Part shown: one piece after another, positions 23,091 through 34,333 of the stretch
Numbering within the stretch: the stretch's first letter is position 1
Layout of the letters: every line of letters begins with the position of its first letter
NCBI GenBank assembly: GCA_023014485.1
Contig: JAJOZX010000945.1
Location: 124,001-188,000 of the forward strand
From: Bathynomus jamesi
Lineage: Eukaryota > Arthropoda > Malacostraca > Isopoda > Cirolanidae
Direction: 5' to 3'
DNA: 64,000 nucleotides
Made by a program: the position numbers and the translations under genes
The notes under the pieces: model-generated
Database searches by the model: none
Told to the model about the DNA's origin: nothing
Seen by the model: only the letters and a program-made list of their open reading frames with translations

Positions 23091-23866
23091 AGAAGGTTGC
23101 GCCAAGAGGGACAACCAAACCCCAGAGATTTATAAAGATACTCGAAGTAGTTTCGAGTCAGTTTTATTTGCAAATAAGTTTCAAATCAGTTTTCAGTTGG
23201 TTGCATCCAAAAGGGATAACCAAACCCCAGAGATTTATAAAGATACTCGAAGTAGTTTCGAGTCAGTTTTATTTGCAAATAAGTTGCAAATCAGTTTTCA
23301 GTTGGTTGCATCCAAAAGGGACAACCGCCCCAGAGATTTATAGAAATACTTGACAAGAGGTCAAGTCAGAAGGTTGCGCCAAGATGGACAACCGCCCCAG
23401 AGATTTATAGAAATACTTGACAAGAGGTCAAGTCAGAAGGTTGCGCCAAGATGGACAACCGTCCCCAGAGATTTATAGAAATACTTGACAAGAGGTCAAG
23501 TCAGAAGGTTGCGCCAAGATGGACAACCGCCCCAGAGATTTATAGAAATACTTGATAAGAGGTCAAGTCAGAAGGTTGCGCCAAAAGGGACAACCGCCCC
23601 AGAGATTTATAGAAATACTTGATAAGAGGTCAAGTCAGAAGGTTGCGCCAAAAGGGCAACCGCCCCAGAGATTTATAGAAATACTTGATAAGAGGTCAAG
23701 TCGGAAGGTTGTGCCAAAAGGGACCACCGCCCCAGAGATTTATAGAAATACTTGATACGAGGTCAAGTCAGAAGGTTGCGCCAAAAGGGACAACCGCCCC
23801 AGAGATTTATAGAAATACTTGATAAGAGGTCAAGTCAATAGGTTGCATCCAAGAGGGACAACCGCC
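23091..23866 (+). repeat. minisatellite, 66-120-bp unit
   Basis: Begins with long units (GAAGGTTGCGCCAAGAGGG ... CTCGAAGTAGTTTCGAGTCA) and continues as about nine copies of a 66-bp unit containing GGACAACCGCCCCAGAG, TTTATAGAAATACTTGA and AAGAGGTCAAGTCA. Confidence 0.9.
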
Positions 23867-23867
23867 C

Positions 23868-24012
23868 CAGTTTTGAAGAAGCCAGTTTTGAAGAAGCCAG
23901 TTTTGAAGAAGCCAGTTTTGAAGAAGCCAGTTTTGAAGAAGCCAGTTTTGAAGCAGTTAGTTTTGAAGCAGTTAGTTTTGAAGCAGTTAGTTTTTAAGAA
24001 GTCAGTTTTTAA
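23868..24012 (+). repeat. minisatellite, 15-bp unit
   Basis: About nine copies of AGTTTTGAAGAAGCC, shading into AGTTTTGAAGCAGTT and AGTTTTTAAGAAGTC. Confidence 0.9.
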
Positions 24013-25891
24013 GTCCCAAGTCATTTCAATGCAGTCAATTGAATTCAACTTTTTCTTTGTAAGTTAAGAGAATTTAATTTAAGAAAATGTAATTTAAGAA
24101 TATAATTCAACCTTTTTTTTTGTGTTGTAAAGAGAATTTAATTCAACCTGAATTGACCGGGTTGCGTCTTTAGTTAACCTTTCTTTGTTTTGTTGTAAGA
24201 AGGAAATGGACCGATTTGTCTTCTTTTTCATGCCATTGTTGCGTATAAAAATAAGGTAAAATGACATATTTTATTGTTGGCAACGAAAACCGTTTTACAA
24301 ATGTTGGTAACGAGTTTTATAATTATTGCGATTATATGATGACAGAAATAGTGTAATAATTAATCGATCATGTACCTAATTTATCTTGCTCTGTATGGTC
24401 GGGAAATTTACCCGTAGATCCGCACATACCCTAAATTTCAGTTGTGTTTATTCTTTTTTGTCATTTAATTTTAATAAAACTTCTACACAATAAAACATAT
24501 GTATTTATCATATGCAAACAAGTTTTCAGACTAAAATATCAAATAATTCAAATTCTATCAACATTCAACGAAAGAGTATGATTTTTCTACTTAACATGCA
24601 AAAAATTATTAAACCTTTTTAATATTTTTTTTAGTATATAAAAATAATTTTTAATGTAAAATTTACCTGAAATTATTAAAGAAAAGATTGTTCGAAATGC
24701 TTTCCTTTGCTTCCTTCCATTTCAATAACACTTTTTATTCTTGGCCGAAACTCATCTAAGGTTCGATTTACTTTTATTTTTAAGAATATTATAAAATTAT
24801 GTTTAGCTCATTAAAATGCATAAATTGATTTATATTTTTAATTTGTATTCTTAATTTTCTTAATTCAACTATCGTACCGATACTTCTGGTTAATGTTAAT
24901 GGTTATATAGTTCATATATAGCTAGGAATGTTACTAGTCGAATTTAATTCCATCTTCAAAATTCAATTTTTAAACCGTGAGATTTACTTTCATCAATTGT
25001 AAGTCCTCTAAGTACATTTCTTTTTATTACCTTAATACGTGTAACTGATTTAATTAAATACTTAAATACTACCTTGAACTTAAAGGATTTTATGATAATA
25101 ATAATAATAACAACAACAATAATTGACTCAAAAGATTTTATAACCCTAAACCCATCTTAAATTATTATACATTATTTTTAAACTTTGTTAATTCAAAAAC
25201 CTTCCAAATCTCTACACATACACACGCATGTATGCACACTATATATACTATATATACAAACCTTATTCTAAAATCATTCGATATCACAAACTATTTCATA
25301 GCGTGTAGGTGCTAACTCTGCTATTTATATAGTCCTAAGCCTTTTTGCTTACTATATATAAATTTTTGCTCAGGCATTTATTCAGTTAATTTAAGAATCC
25401 TCTCCGCTAATCTATCCCTCAAATTTATAAGATACACACTTTGTATCTAATACACACACATACACACTAGACCACAGGTCTATACATCATCCATTACGTA
25501 ATTCGATTTTTACCTACAATAGTCAATAAAATGTTATAGACTGCACGATCAGGGTAACTTTGGAAAATAATTTATATTTTTCCCTTTTACCTACTATTCA
25601 GTATGTATGTAATTTTCCCCACAGAATTTTTTTTTTAAATTAACAATACCATTCTTTGCCTAACTTAATTGTTTGTCCAAATTAATGTATTAATCCTTTT
25701 ATTCTGTTTGCATAAATTAAAGTATTAATCTTTGAATTTTTTATATTGTATAATAACTCACTTGTTCTGTATAAAAATTTGTAATGTAAAGAAAAAAATT
25801 CGTCATCTAACTTGAAGTAGTTAGGATGTTATTTTCTCATTTGTATTGTATTAATGGTACCCTATTAGATTATTGTATAAATATCATTTTT
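24013..25891 (+). other. AT-rich interior of the LTR element, no gene
   Basis: No supportable reading frame on either strand and no retroelement motif. Short simple repeats occur (ATAATAATAATAACAACAAC near 25097; ACACAC near 25450). It ends in the polypurine tract. Confidence 0.7.
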
Positions 25892-25904
25892 AAAAGGGGA
25901 GAGC
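25892..25904 (+). other. polypurine tract
   Basis: AAAAGGGGAGAGC, two bases before the 3' LTR: the site expected for plus-strand priming during reverse transcription. Confidence 0.8.
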
Positions 25905-25906
25905 AA

Positions 25907-26327
25907 TGTAAAAATGGACAATGAATAATCAATATTCATTTTTACATAAGAACCAAAATCGCTTAACGCGAGTTTGGATAATAATTTTACTTGTGGCTTC
26001 CTATTTTTGATCGTGTCAAAACCCTACGATCTACCATACCTATGGTTTAGTCGTATCCATTTTTATTTGTTATAGAAGTTATTAATTAATTATGATTGTC
26101 TTGCATCTCACCCTCGTCCCTAGATTATGCATACACATTGCATATAACTCTTTGCCTCTAATTCGTTCTTGTAAATCTTCCTAATAATGATTTGTATTAT
26201 ACGTACAAAATTCAATAACTATGACGTCATAAAGTAACTTAATTCTCTTCACGTTTTCCATACCTTGAACACTGAATCACGTATTTAGTATTTGGACATC
26301 TTCCGTATTGAATGTATGGTAAATTCC

Positions 26328-26359
<32 letters not shown>

Positions 26360-27603
26360 CATAATAATAATAATAATAAAAAGAAACTTCATTCTCTATA
26401 CATCATTAGTTATGTTGTTTCCTACCTATTGTCTACTGATACCTATCAACCTATCAGTCCATATTTTACGCGTCTCTATATTACGCACACAACCTATTGG
26501 ATTATGTACATGTAAAATACGTCCACATATATTTTTTTTATATTATTTTTTTTTAAGTGCGTTCAACCCTCACAAGGCATTCATTAGGCTTACAGTAGTT
26601 AAATGCTCAAATTCGCGAATCAGCAGAACCGAACGTTTCTAAGATAAACATCCCCTTTCGCTCTGATCCAAATTTATAACATGTTAAACATATTATAACA
26701 TATTATTTATATAAATCTATATCATGTGTGCCATGTACTTTGTATTATATTTCTAACATCTTAATTGTCTATTAATATGAAACACTGTAAAAACAAAACA
26801 AAGCTATAGTAACTGTTTAATTGTAATTAACTAATACTTTAATTAATAATAACTTGTAATGTACTTCAATGAAACTGTAATTGAATGTAATGACTATATA
26901 TAATGTAAGAATGTACTTTAATAGAACTGTAAGACAATCATAAGCGAATGGGAAGTAATCCATAATCGAAATCATAATTGTAATAAACCCAAACAAAATG
27001 TACTCAGTCGTGAAATATCGCCTTCAGAAATGAAGACGTGGCAAAGAAAAATAAGATTAGTTTTTTTTTTTTTATTTATTTTTTTTTTTATTTGGAAACT
27101 TTCAAACACCTGATCGTGTTTAAAAAGGGGAAACTTAACCTCCAACTGCCATCCCCCAACATTCAGGCATATTTTATACATGTATTTGTAAAATGAAGGA
27201 CACTTCATTACGAGACTCTGCCTTGGTCACTGCTAAGAGACTCCCCTGGTTAGCAGCCTCGCTGCGGGGGGGGGGGGGGCAGATGCCCCTTGCCTCCTTA
27301 ATATTTTTAGATTCCGGCCTGAGCTATGGTCGAAAGAGGTCGAACCTCTACCCCTGTAAATTCAGAGCAATAACTGTAAATTTTTAAGAAGTAAATTTAC
27401 AGTAAGAGAAACTTTTTATTTTCCCCCTCGAGTTGGGCTATCGTCAGAGGAACTTAGTAAAGTCGATAAGTTATAAAGTATCAGAGAAAGAATTAGAAAA
27501 TTATAGAAGAAAAGCATCAGAAGAAATATCCGTTGCAGCCTCCTAACCAGAACCCCCCGTCGAATCCGAACCGAACCCAGGGCCATAGACGGAGGGGTTA
27601 ACA
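25907..27603 (+). repeat. 3' LTR
   Basis: 1,697 bp, nearly identical to 19119-20809. It ends GGGGTTAACA and is followed by CATA, the second copy of the target duplication. Confidence 0.9.
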
Positions 27604-27607
27604 CATA

Positions 27608-29098
27608 CATGCTTCACTCCATCTACCTTATATTTTTCATGGCATGCTACATGCTTCCCCCAATTATAATTATTCATCATGTGAAACATACCGCACTTAC
27701 AAATCATCATTTTCCTGCAAGGGCCATTTGATTTATGAAGCTCAAAGCATTTATTATTGAAAAATGTATGTCTACACACATTACATTCCCTCTTCTCAAT
27801 TTCAACTACCTGACTTTCACATGTGGGGCTTTTACACTGCTCACATACGATGCAGCAATCCTTACAATGTTTCACCATATCATCAGCAAACTCGAGACAT
27901 CCCTTACACAAATCATGATGCCTTCCATATTTTCGACTTTAATCATAACTGGCGTAGAGATCCCTTAAGTTACGGATGGGGACATACGATATTCCTGACA
28001 ATCCTAAAATAAGTAGAAGTCTTGTACGATCTCTCACGCTGCTTTTAAAAACATACACAGTCCTACGACGATCAGCCATTATAAATACAACTATACGTGC
28101 ATTCATTTCCTGCTCAGCCGTTCTTGGTTCTTCAGGACCCATATTAAACTCAAACTCAAGTTTACAATCTGAAGCCAGTTTACGGGCACGCTGCACAACC
28201 GTGGGCAACCAAATTTTTCGCGTACAAGTATTTAGCACAGTGAATATATGAGCTAAAATTAATGCTATAAAACCACAACCACGATCTACGTTTAAATGCT
28301 TTCTGTAAATAGCCGGAGAATTGGAATTAAGAGTATAAGGTGTGGCACTATGATCTGCAACCCGGAATACTCTGTCAATATCTACCATGAAGTTGTCCAT
28401 ATTGAAGGATGTACCATTTTGAGAGGCTTGCATTATACGCCCCAAGATATAGTCCATATCTACAGCAGCCAAACGTCTGAACGGTATTACCATCCAAAAT
28501 TCGTCCCCTTCATCTGACCGAACCTGAAGGATAATCTCGTCCGGACTCACGTTCGTCGCGGTTCTGAAGGGCAAACTCCACAATACGTTCAACTACGGGC
28601 CGCAGTCCGTTGGTATACAGGGACCCAGGGCCAACCCTGACCACGTACCGATTTCTAGTCAGGGCAGGGTTGGGGGTAGCGGTGCGCACAAACTCGAATG
28701 TGATACCATCCTCCACAGTATGAGAAGCTGATGTGGAGGAATTACCCGGATCTGAACACTTGGGCATATTTGAGGAAGGTACTATTGTGGGGGTTGTGTC
28801 CTAAGACGTTGAGGGTTGGGGCTCTATTACTAGGGATCTAACACCCGGAGCAATCCTGGCACGCTTTATACCTGACGTGGAGGGTTCTTCATCATGCTTC
28901 TGCTTTGAACTGTCACATGCTCAGTTGTTGCTGGTGAGGGTTCGTCGGCGGGGAAGTGTTCTGAAGCTGCACGGTCAACGGGTTCGTCTGTGATATCGAT
29001 GATCGGGTGCTGTACATCGTCGTCATTCACGGTTCTGTGGAAGAAGAAAACAAAATATAAGGAACAGCACTCAAAATTTTTAATATTTTGTAAATGAC
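27608..29098 (-). pseudogene. polB: Polinton DNA polymerase B, N-terminal segment
   Basis: N-terminal part of the protein-primed polymerase. Starting near 29098 are low-complexity acidic sequence (IIDITDEPVD) and a Ser/Thr-rich region; a conserved domain follows with ITFEFVRTATPNPALTRNRY, DEGDEFWMVIPFRRLAAVD and NVDRGCGFIALILAH. A Cys/His-rich module near 27905-27620 (CKGCLEF, CCIVCEQC, ECNVCRHTFF, CRKMMICKC) is the zinc-binding region that precedes the exonuclease in Polinton polymerases. Frameshifts lie near 28540 and 27950, plus stops upstream of 28770. The frame then runs into the LTR retrotransposon and resumes at 19114. Confidence 0.8.
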
Positions 29099-29119
29099 CC
29101 ATTTAGGGGTGTGACGTGT

Positions 29120-29760
29120 TAGAGATAAAATCTGGAGAAAATTTCAGGTTCACAAGCCCCTCCACATGTATTATATCTGGCCCTACAGGATGAGGAAAAA
29201 CTGTGTTTATGCTTAAAATCATTAAAGATAAGGGGGAGATGTTCTCAAAATTTGTGCATAAAGTAATATGGTGCTATTCGACGTATCAGTCAGTGTTCAA
29301 CGAGTACCAAGATGAAATTTTGTTCCACAAGGGAGTATATGACGTAAATTCGTTAAAAGGTAATCAGCATACATTTATTGTAATTGTAATTGACGATCTC
29401 ATGTTGGAAATGGATAAAACGTTTGCCGAGACATTTACATTGTTCTCACACCATCTTAACATAAGCGTATTCTTCATCAACCAGAATCTATTTTTCAAAA
29501 ATAGATACATGCGAGATGTGTCGCTAAATACACAATATCTAGTCTTATTCGCACAACGTAGAGATGTGTCACAAATTGGGGTATTAGCCAATCAAATGTT
29601 CCCGAATCAGCGTAAGGAGTTTTTGGAGGTTTATAAAGAGGCCACAAACCAGCGTTATGGATATTTGCTTTGTGACCTTCACGCGCGAAACACCTTTAGG
29701 GTGCTTCTAAGAACGAATATATTCCCAAGCGAACCTGAAACGGTGTATATTCCAGAATGA
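29120..29760 (+). pseudogene. Polinton FtsK/HerA-type packaging ATPase
   Basis: The Walker A loop is readable at 29176-29200 but broken: GPTG, then TGA in place of Ser/Cys, then GKT. Downstream the frame is open for 185 residues with the Walker B strand FIVIVIDDLM, FINQNLFFK and LVLFAQRRD, the sensor-type motif of genome-packaging ATPases, and a C-terminal RYGYLLCDLH. The N-terminus is uncertain because no clear start precedes the loop. Its stop overlaps the start of the next gene (ATGA at 29757), typical of the compact Polinton plus strand. The region between it and polB, 28.8-29.1 kb, must hold a divergent promoter. Confidence 0.8.
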
Positions 29761-30074
29761 CAAATAGGCTGAAGAAATATCGTAAATTAATAAAAATCTA
29801 TCAACCATTGCCCAGAGCACCGCAACAGATGTTTGTTAAAAATATCGACTTTTTAAAATGCATCTGTGAAATCTGTCTTAATGTTATAAAATGTAATGTG
29901 CCAATGAAACCCCTTCAGAAGGCTCGCTTACGTCGTTACAAGAACATAATACGAGCGCTCGCTCATAAAAGTCAAACTGTGGATAAGAAAAAGGGAATTA
30001 TTGTCCAAAGAGGAGGATCATTCCGACCCATCTTATTTTCAGTTTTGGGTCCTTTACTGACTGGATTAATATAA
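29757..30074 (+). CDS. small basic Polinton protein
   Basis: 105 residues, Lys/Arg-rich, intact. The N-terminus MTNRLKKYRKLIKIY, a central CICEICLNVIKC with four cysteines and the ending KKGIIVQRGGSFRPILFSVLG with a hydrophobic tail are a pattern I associate with the small protein behind the ATPase in animal Polintons. A virion-core or structural role is plausible from charge and position but not shown. It overlaps the ATPase by ATGA and the next frame by TAATG, so all three were probably read from one transcript. Confidence 0.6.
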   Translation: MTNRLKKYRKLIKIYQPLPRAPQQMFVKNIDFLKCICEICLNVIKCNVPMKPLQKARLRRYKNIIRALAHKSQTVDKKKGIIVQRGGSFRPILFSVLGPLLTGLI

Positions 30075-30692
30075 TGAAGAAGGTGGTTGTGATTCCGCAC
30101 TAGGTGTATGCTTCATTGCAAAGTTCAAAGATTCCGGACACGGCTCTAGAACCCCGTAAAAGTAGGCTTAAAAGAATGGAAAGCGAGTTGCTAGACCTAT
30201 TCAACAGTGAAAAGTCACCTGATTATAAGTATCCTACTGAGCTCCCCGTTGTTATTAAGCACAGGGCGAGTGGTGCTGAGCATGACGACACAGGACCTGG
30301 GCCCGACGTTAGAGATGACCACACAAAGAACAACGGAACACAACACATCGAACATGTGCTAAAAAACAGCCCCCTACATACATTGAGGAATAAAGGCTTA
30401 AGTCTTTATAATCTATTGAGTAAGGACCCCATCATACAGTGGGCCGATACAGGCGAGGTCATTGTTGAAGGAGCAAGAAATACAAGGATCTAATATCTTT
30501 AATATTGTTCATAATCTGATGAGAAAGTGGGGCAGACCCTCACCAACAGGATGGAAGCATATTAAAGTAAGGCTACAACAAATAAATGTCCGCAAAACAT
30601 TGATAGGTAACCTGAATAGGTTAAAAGACCTGGATCAAGTCTCGCATGTGTCACAACTGAGTACCCATCGCCCCCAGCAGCAGCGTCTCTGA
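30074..30692 (+). pseudogene. Polinton hypothetical protein between ATPase and integrase
   Basis: Starts at ATG 30074 (overlapping the preceding TAA) with MKKVVVIPH, hits a TAG at 30101, then stays open with SRLKRMESELLDLF, LSLYNLLSKDP and IIQWADTGEVIVEG. A frameshift near 30480 leads to SNIFNIVHNLMRKWGRPSPT, GW and LQQINVRKTLIGN. The pattern 'W-x-GE-x-I-x-G ... SNI-x-L ... P-x-GW ... L-x2-NV-x3-LI-GN' recurs in this position in Polintons as I know them. Function unknown; about 205 residues when whole. Confidence 0.55.
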
Positions 30693-30750
30693 AGAGGAGA
30701 AAGAAGAGAACAAACTGTCAACCTTATCCACGTGTCTCTAAAATACGCAA

Positions 30751-31690
30751 ATGGCTAACATATTAAGTAAACGCTATTATGACATTTCTAAACCCGCCTC
30801 CTATGGTGGCGTTAATAGACTCTACAGAGGTATTTACGGTGTAAGGAAAAAAGATGTTGAGCAGTTTTTCCGGGAACAGGATGCTTATACACTTCATAAA
30901 CCGGTGAGAAAAGGGTTTAAAACGGCCAAGACAACCGCGGATTCGATTGACTCTATTTGGCAAGCGGATTTAACAAACATGCAAAGATATTCAGTGTATA
31001 ATGACGGATACCGCTACATCCTATTCATTATAGACGTATTTTCTAGATATCTGTGTCTAATTCCCCTGAAAAATAAATCGCCTGAAACAGTTCCTAAAGC
31101 TACGGATATGGGGGAAGAATTTATAGGTCGCGCTTTTCAGAACATGCTGACAGAGTTTAATATCAGATACTACACTGACAGTTCTATACATGAGGCCTCT
31201 TAAGCTGAATGATATATAAACGTTCTCGGGTCATTGATTTCATTATACAACCGTTCACACCACCGTACAATTGCCACAACGCCAAACGAAGTTTTAGAAA
31301 GAGGTGCGCTGCCAGAGGTGAAAAGAGATGGAGCACCGCCACCACACTCTACACATTTCAAAATCAATGATGATGTAAGGCTATCACGTTCGGGAAATAA
31401 ATTCGCGAAGGGATTTGAGCAAGGATGGACATGTGAGATTTTTAAAGTTATGGCTATGAGACCTAAAGGTGAGATAATGATGTAATACGTTGAGGATTTG
31501 AATGGGAAAGAGATCGCTGGAGGCTTTTACCGCGAGGAGTTGCAGAAAGTGACATTTAATTTCGGAAAAAGTGTGTTTAAAATTTAAAAAATTTTAGGCA
31601 GCAAAGGTTCAGGAAAGAGAAAAATGTACCTGGTGAAATGGCTGGGTTACCCAGAAAGCTTCAACACCTATATGAAAGCTGCTGCAATAA
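30751..31690 (+). pseudogene. Polinton integrase (rve) with C-terminal chromodomain
   Basis: Retroviral-type integrase that inserts the element. ATG 30751; the core starts at WQADLTNMQRYS with the first catalytic Asp, followed by ILFIIDVFSRYL and TDMGEEFIGRAFQNML with the second. The third acidic block is damaged: after YYTDSSIHEAS come stops and a deletion, and the frame resumes as SLYNRSHHRTIATTPNEVL. After a TAA at 31483 the sequence continues through a frame ending in KMYLVKWLGYPESFNTY, a clear chromodomain core (31620-31675). The chromodomain, which can target integration to modified chromatin, is known in Polinton integrases. Confidence 0.85.
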
Positions 31691-31712
31691 TGAAGCTTAA
31701 TTAGTATGCAAC

Positions 31713-32506
31713 ATGGCGCCTAGTCACTTCTATGTCACACTCCCGCACTCTTCTTCTCTGTCTGTACATCCAAACAACACCCTGGCCAACATACTGTAGT
31801 AACAGAACTCCACGGACCTATTGAATTGGAACATGATTTGTGCGAAGTTGGTGTTTGTGAATTCCAGCTAGCCACCAAATTTTTAACTCTTGAAAATGAG
31901 CAAATCATATTTCTGATCCTTAGAAGAATCGATGAGTGCGAAAAATTAGGCATAACCTTAGATAATACTGTGTGTTCAGGAATCGGGCATTATGTTACAG
32001 CCATGGACATTGTGACTGGGTTAAACAAGAGTCTTGAAAAGTCGTACCTGACAAACGATTTACTTTTTGAAGTCGTAAATATAGACACGCCTGCATGCAC
32101 ATTGAAGTTAAAGTCAACGCTTAGTAGAAATATTAAAGATAAAGAGCTGTTCACAATTGTGGCTGAGGGCCGATATAGCACAGCTCTCCAAAGAGATACC
32201 TTTCACGAGGCACAGCATGACTTGTCCAGCTTAATGTATCAATTGAAGATGGAGAAATTGGGTGAAAACTCTCCGCTCCCAGACATGTGCTATATTTACA
32301 GCAATATCGTACAGCACCAATTTGTTGGGGACACCCAGGCGCGCCTGCTGCGAATTGCACACATCCCCAACCATAGAGGGAAAAGTTTGAGCATTATATA
32401 TGACATGCCCCATTATATGAATGTTGCGACTAATCTATTAACTAACATCTCGATATATATAAGAACGATTAAGGGAAAAATTTGCCATTCGGACATGGGA
32501 GCTTAA
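31713..32506 (+). pseudogene. Polinton minor capsid (penton-like) protein
   Basis: ATG 31713 gives HFYVTLPHSSSLSVHPNNT, the start typical of Polinton penton-like proteins; two stops near 31795 break it. From 31805 the second frame supplies CEVGVCEFQL and stays open for 226 codons. The C-terminus has the family signature MCYIYSNIVQHQFVGDTQA, then LLRIAHIP, and ends ISIYIRTIKGKICHSDMG. Single jelly-roll proteins of this type form the pentameric vertices of the predicted capsid. It lies between integrase and the small basic protein, the usual order. Confidence 0.8.
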
Positions 32507-32531
32507 CAGTGAAACTACACTTTCGCCGTTT

Positions 32532-32891
32532 ATGATGACTCGAAGGCCATTCACAGTCTACCGAGGAGTGAGATACCAGCGTGGGACTGGACTTGGGTCC
32601 ATTTTTTCATCCATACTACGCACCGCTGTCCCACTGTTGAAGAGGGGTACCAGGTACCTAGGGCGGAAGGCATTACAAACAGGTTTTAACGCGGCAGAAG
32701 ATATAATGGGCGGAACTAAGCCAAAAGAAGCTCTAAAAAAACATTTAAAACGTACACTGGACGAAATCATCAAAGATGCAAAGAGAAAAATGCGTGGTGG
32801 CGGAAAGAAGAGATCTGCCAGGAAGAAGGGGCTACCATCACGTGGCGCTAAACGTAAAAGGAAATCAAAAAGAAGTGCTCTAAGCGTATGA
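32532..32891 (+). CDS. small basic virion-type protein (pVI/pX-like)
   Basis: 119 residues, intact, ATG 32532 only 25 bp behind the penton stop. The N-terminus contains VYRGVRYQRGTGLGSIFSSI followed by LLKRGTRYLG, an amphipathic glycine-rich helix region reminiscent of adenovirus protein VI and of the Polinton protein in this place. The last 45 residues are almost all Lys, Arg, Gly and Ser (KRKRKSKRS), suited to DNA binding or nuclear localisation. Assignment rests on position and composition. Confidence 0.6.
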   Translation: MMTRRPFTVYRGVRYQRGTGLGSIFSSILRTAVPLLKRGTRYLGRKALQTGFNAAEDIMGGTKPKEALKKHLKRTLDEIIKDAKRKMRGGGKKRSARKKGLPSRGAKRKRKSKRSALSV

Positions 32892-33000
32892 AACCTATGG
32901 CTGATCATTTTTTTAACTGATATAAACTGAGGACACTACTCTCATGAATTATAGGCTGACTAATACTTGTCGAGGGAGGTGGCACTATTTCTGACTCGTC

Positions 33001-34305
33001 ATGGCGCGTTTCATCCATCCGTGTACTTCACAATGCTGTAAATCGGAACTGTCCCTCTTTGATATGCCCCCCACTCAGGTCTCTATTGAGCATAGTGACT
33101 TTATTACAATTAACCCATTAAACACAATTACTTCGCCCAGTGCCACTATAGAATTCGCGATACCCAGCTCAGGCCCATGCTTTTTGGATCCGAGCTGCAT
33201 GCACATGTACGCTAAACTGCGTATAGTCCATTCTGATGGAACGGACTGCGATGATAGTTACTCTACCTACCCTGAAACCAACTTTTTACACTCCCTGTTC
33301 GGCCAGTGTGAGGTGTATTTAAACCAGGTTAACATCTCGGCAGGAACGAGGTATTATCACCTACGAGCCTATCTGGAAAATGTCCTCAACTTTTCAAAAG
33401 AAGCGAAGGACACCTTTTTAACTGCCGAGGGATATTACCAGACTAAAGATGAAAATGGTATAAAGGATAAATTTAAAAATTCTAAAAAAAAGATATACGA
33501 ATGTTTAGGACGTCTTCCTTCATACAGATATCACATTCCAGGAGAAACTGCTTATGAACGGGGTGGATATGAAGTTGAAGATTACCCGCACGATTCCTGA
33601 GATCTGCATAAATCTGGGGTCTGATCAAGAAGAGGGCGCGAAACCCGTTGTGATTCACATCATGGAGACGTATTTGGTTATACGCCGAGTGAAATTAAGT
33701 TCGCCAAAACAAATAGAAATTGAGGAAAGACTTAATACACGCCACAGTAAAATACCCAATTAACAGGGGCATATCAAACTATACACGGTGCCCGCCGAGT
33801 TGGTCTCAAAGCAATAGAAAACGTGGCCCTTGGAGTTTTACCTAAAAGGATATTAATTGGAATGCAGGACCACGCCTCGACGAATGGAAAATTTAAAAAG
33901 AGTGCCTTTAAATTCGAGAATTTCGGGCTTAAAAATATTACTCGATACGTAAATGGCATCGCTTTGGGAGGGACCATGATTACGGACTACTCATCAGACG
34001 CTGTGTTCCCGCTCTGCGCGAGAGCATATAGTAGTCTGGCTGATAATACAGGCGCCTGTGACGAACTTGGGTTTGGTGTAACGCAGAAAGAATTTGTCGA
34101 AGAATTTAACATTTATTCATTTGATATTACGCGTGATTTGTGTGCTGGCGCAAATATGCATTTAAGTCCACAGCAGAGTGGGAATATCTCAGTCAGGTGG
34201 GAATTTGCCAAGCCTATAGAAGCGCCTATAAGTGTACTCGTGTACCTCGAATCACAGGCACTAATAGAAGTTGATCGTTTCAGGAACGTGGTAACAGACT
34301 TCTAA
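33001..34305 (+). pseudogene. Polinton major capsid protein (double jelly roll)
   Basis: ATG 33001. The first segment (199 codons) has the recognisable start with SELSLFDMPPTQVSIEHSDF, FAIPSSGPCFLD, ETNFLHSLFGQCEVYLNQ and YYHLRAYLENVLNFS. A frameshift near 33590 moves to MKLKITRTIPEI and YLVIRRVKLS; a second near 33755 leads to LGVLPKRILIGMQDHAS, the conserved receptor loop, and DYSSDAVFP. The end NISVRWEFAKPIEAPISVLV and IEVDRFRNVV matches the C-terminus of Polinton major capsid proteins. Two frameshifts inactivate it; otherwise near full length (about 435 codons). Confidence 0.85.
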
Positions 34306-34333
34306 AATGGATGCGAATACACTCTAAAGAGTA

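Larger units (their letters stand above)
19119..27603 (+). mobile_element. complete non-coding LTR retrotransposon (LARD-like)
   Basis: Two nearly identical LTRs, a primer-binding site, a polypurine tract and a CATA target duplication (19115-19118 and 27604-27607) define a full retrotransposon of 8.5 kb. The interior (20810-25906) contains no gag, protease, RT or integrase; it is a succession of tandem arrays and an AT-rich tail. Such elements must be mobilised in trans by a coding relative. It sits inside the Polinton polymerase gene: taking it out with one CATA copy leaves the polymerase frame open, which fixes the boundaries to the base. The few LTR differences (single substitutions and homopolymer lengths) indicate a recent insertion. 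Confidence 0.9.

Noticed and set aside
21237..23866. CRISPR-like array appearance
   Set aside because: Units are directly adjacent with no unique spacers, and they lie between LTRs of a eukaryotic retrotransposon.
22144..24067. Open frames through the minisatellite arrays (Lys/Ser/Val-rich repeats)
   Set aside because: They are open only because the repeat unit lacks a stop in one phase; the same arrays drift in phase elsewhere and have no start context or conserved domain.
29364..29591. Minus-strand frame in the packaging ATPase
   Set aside because: Antisense shadow of the ATPase.
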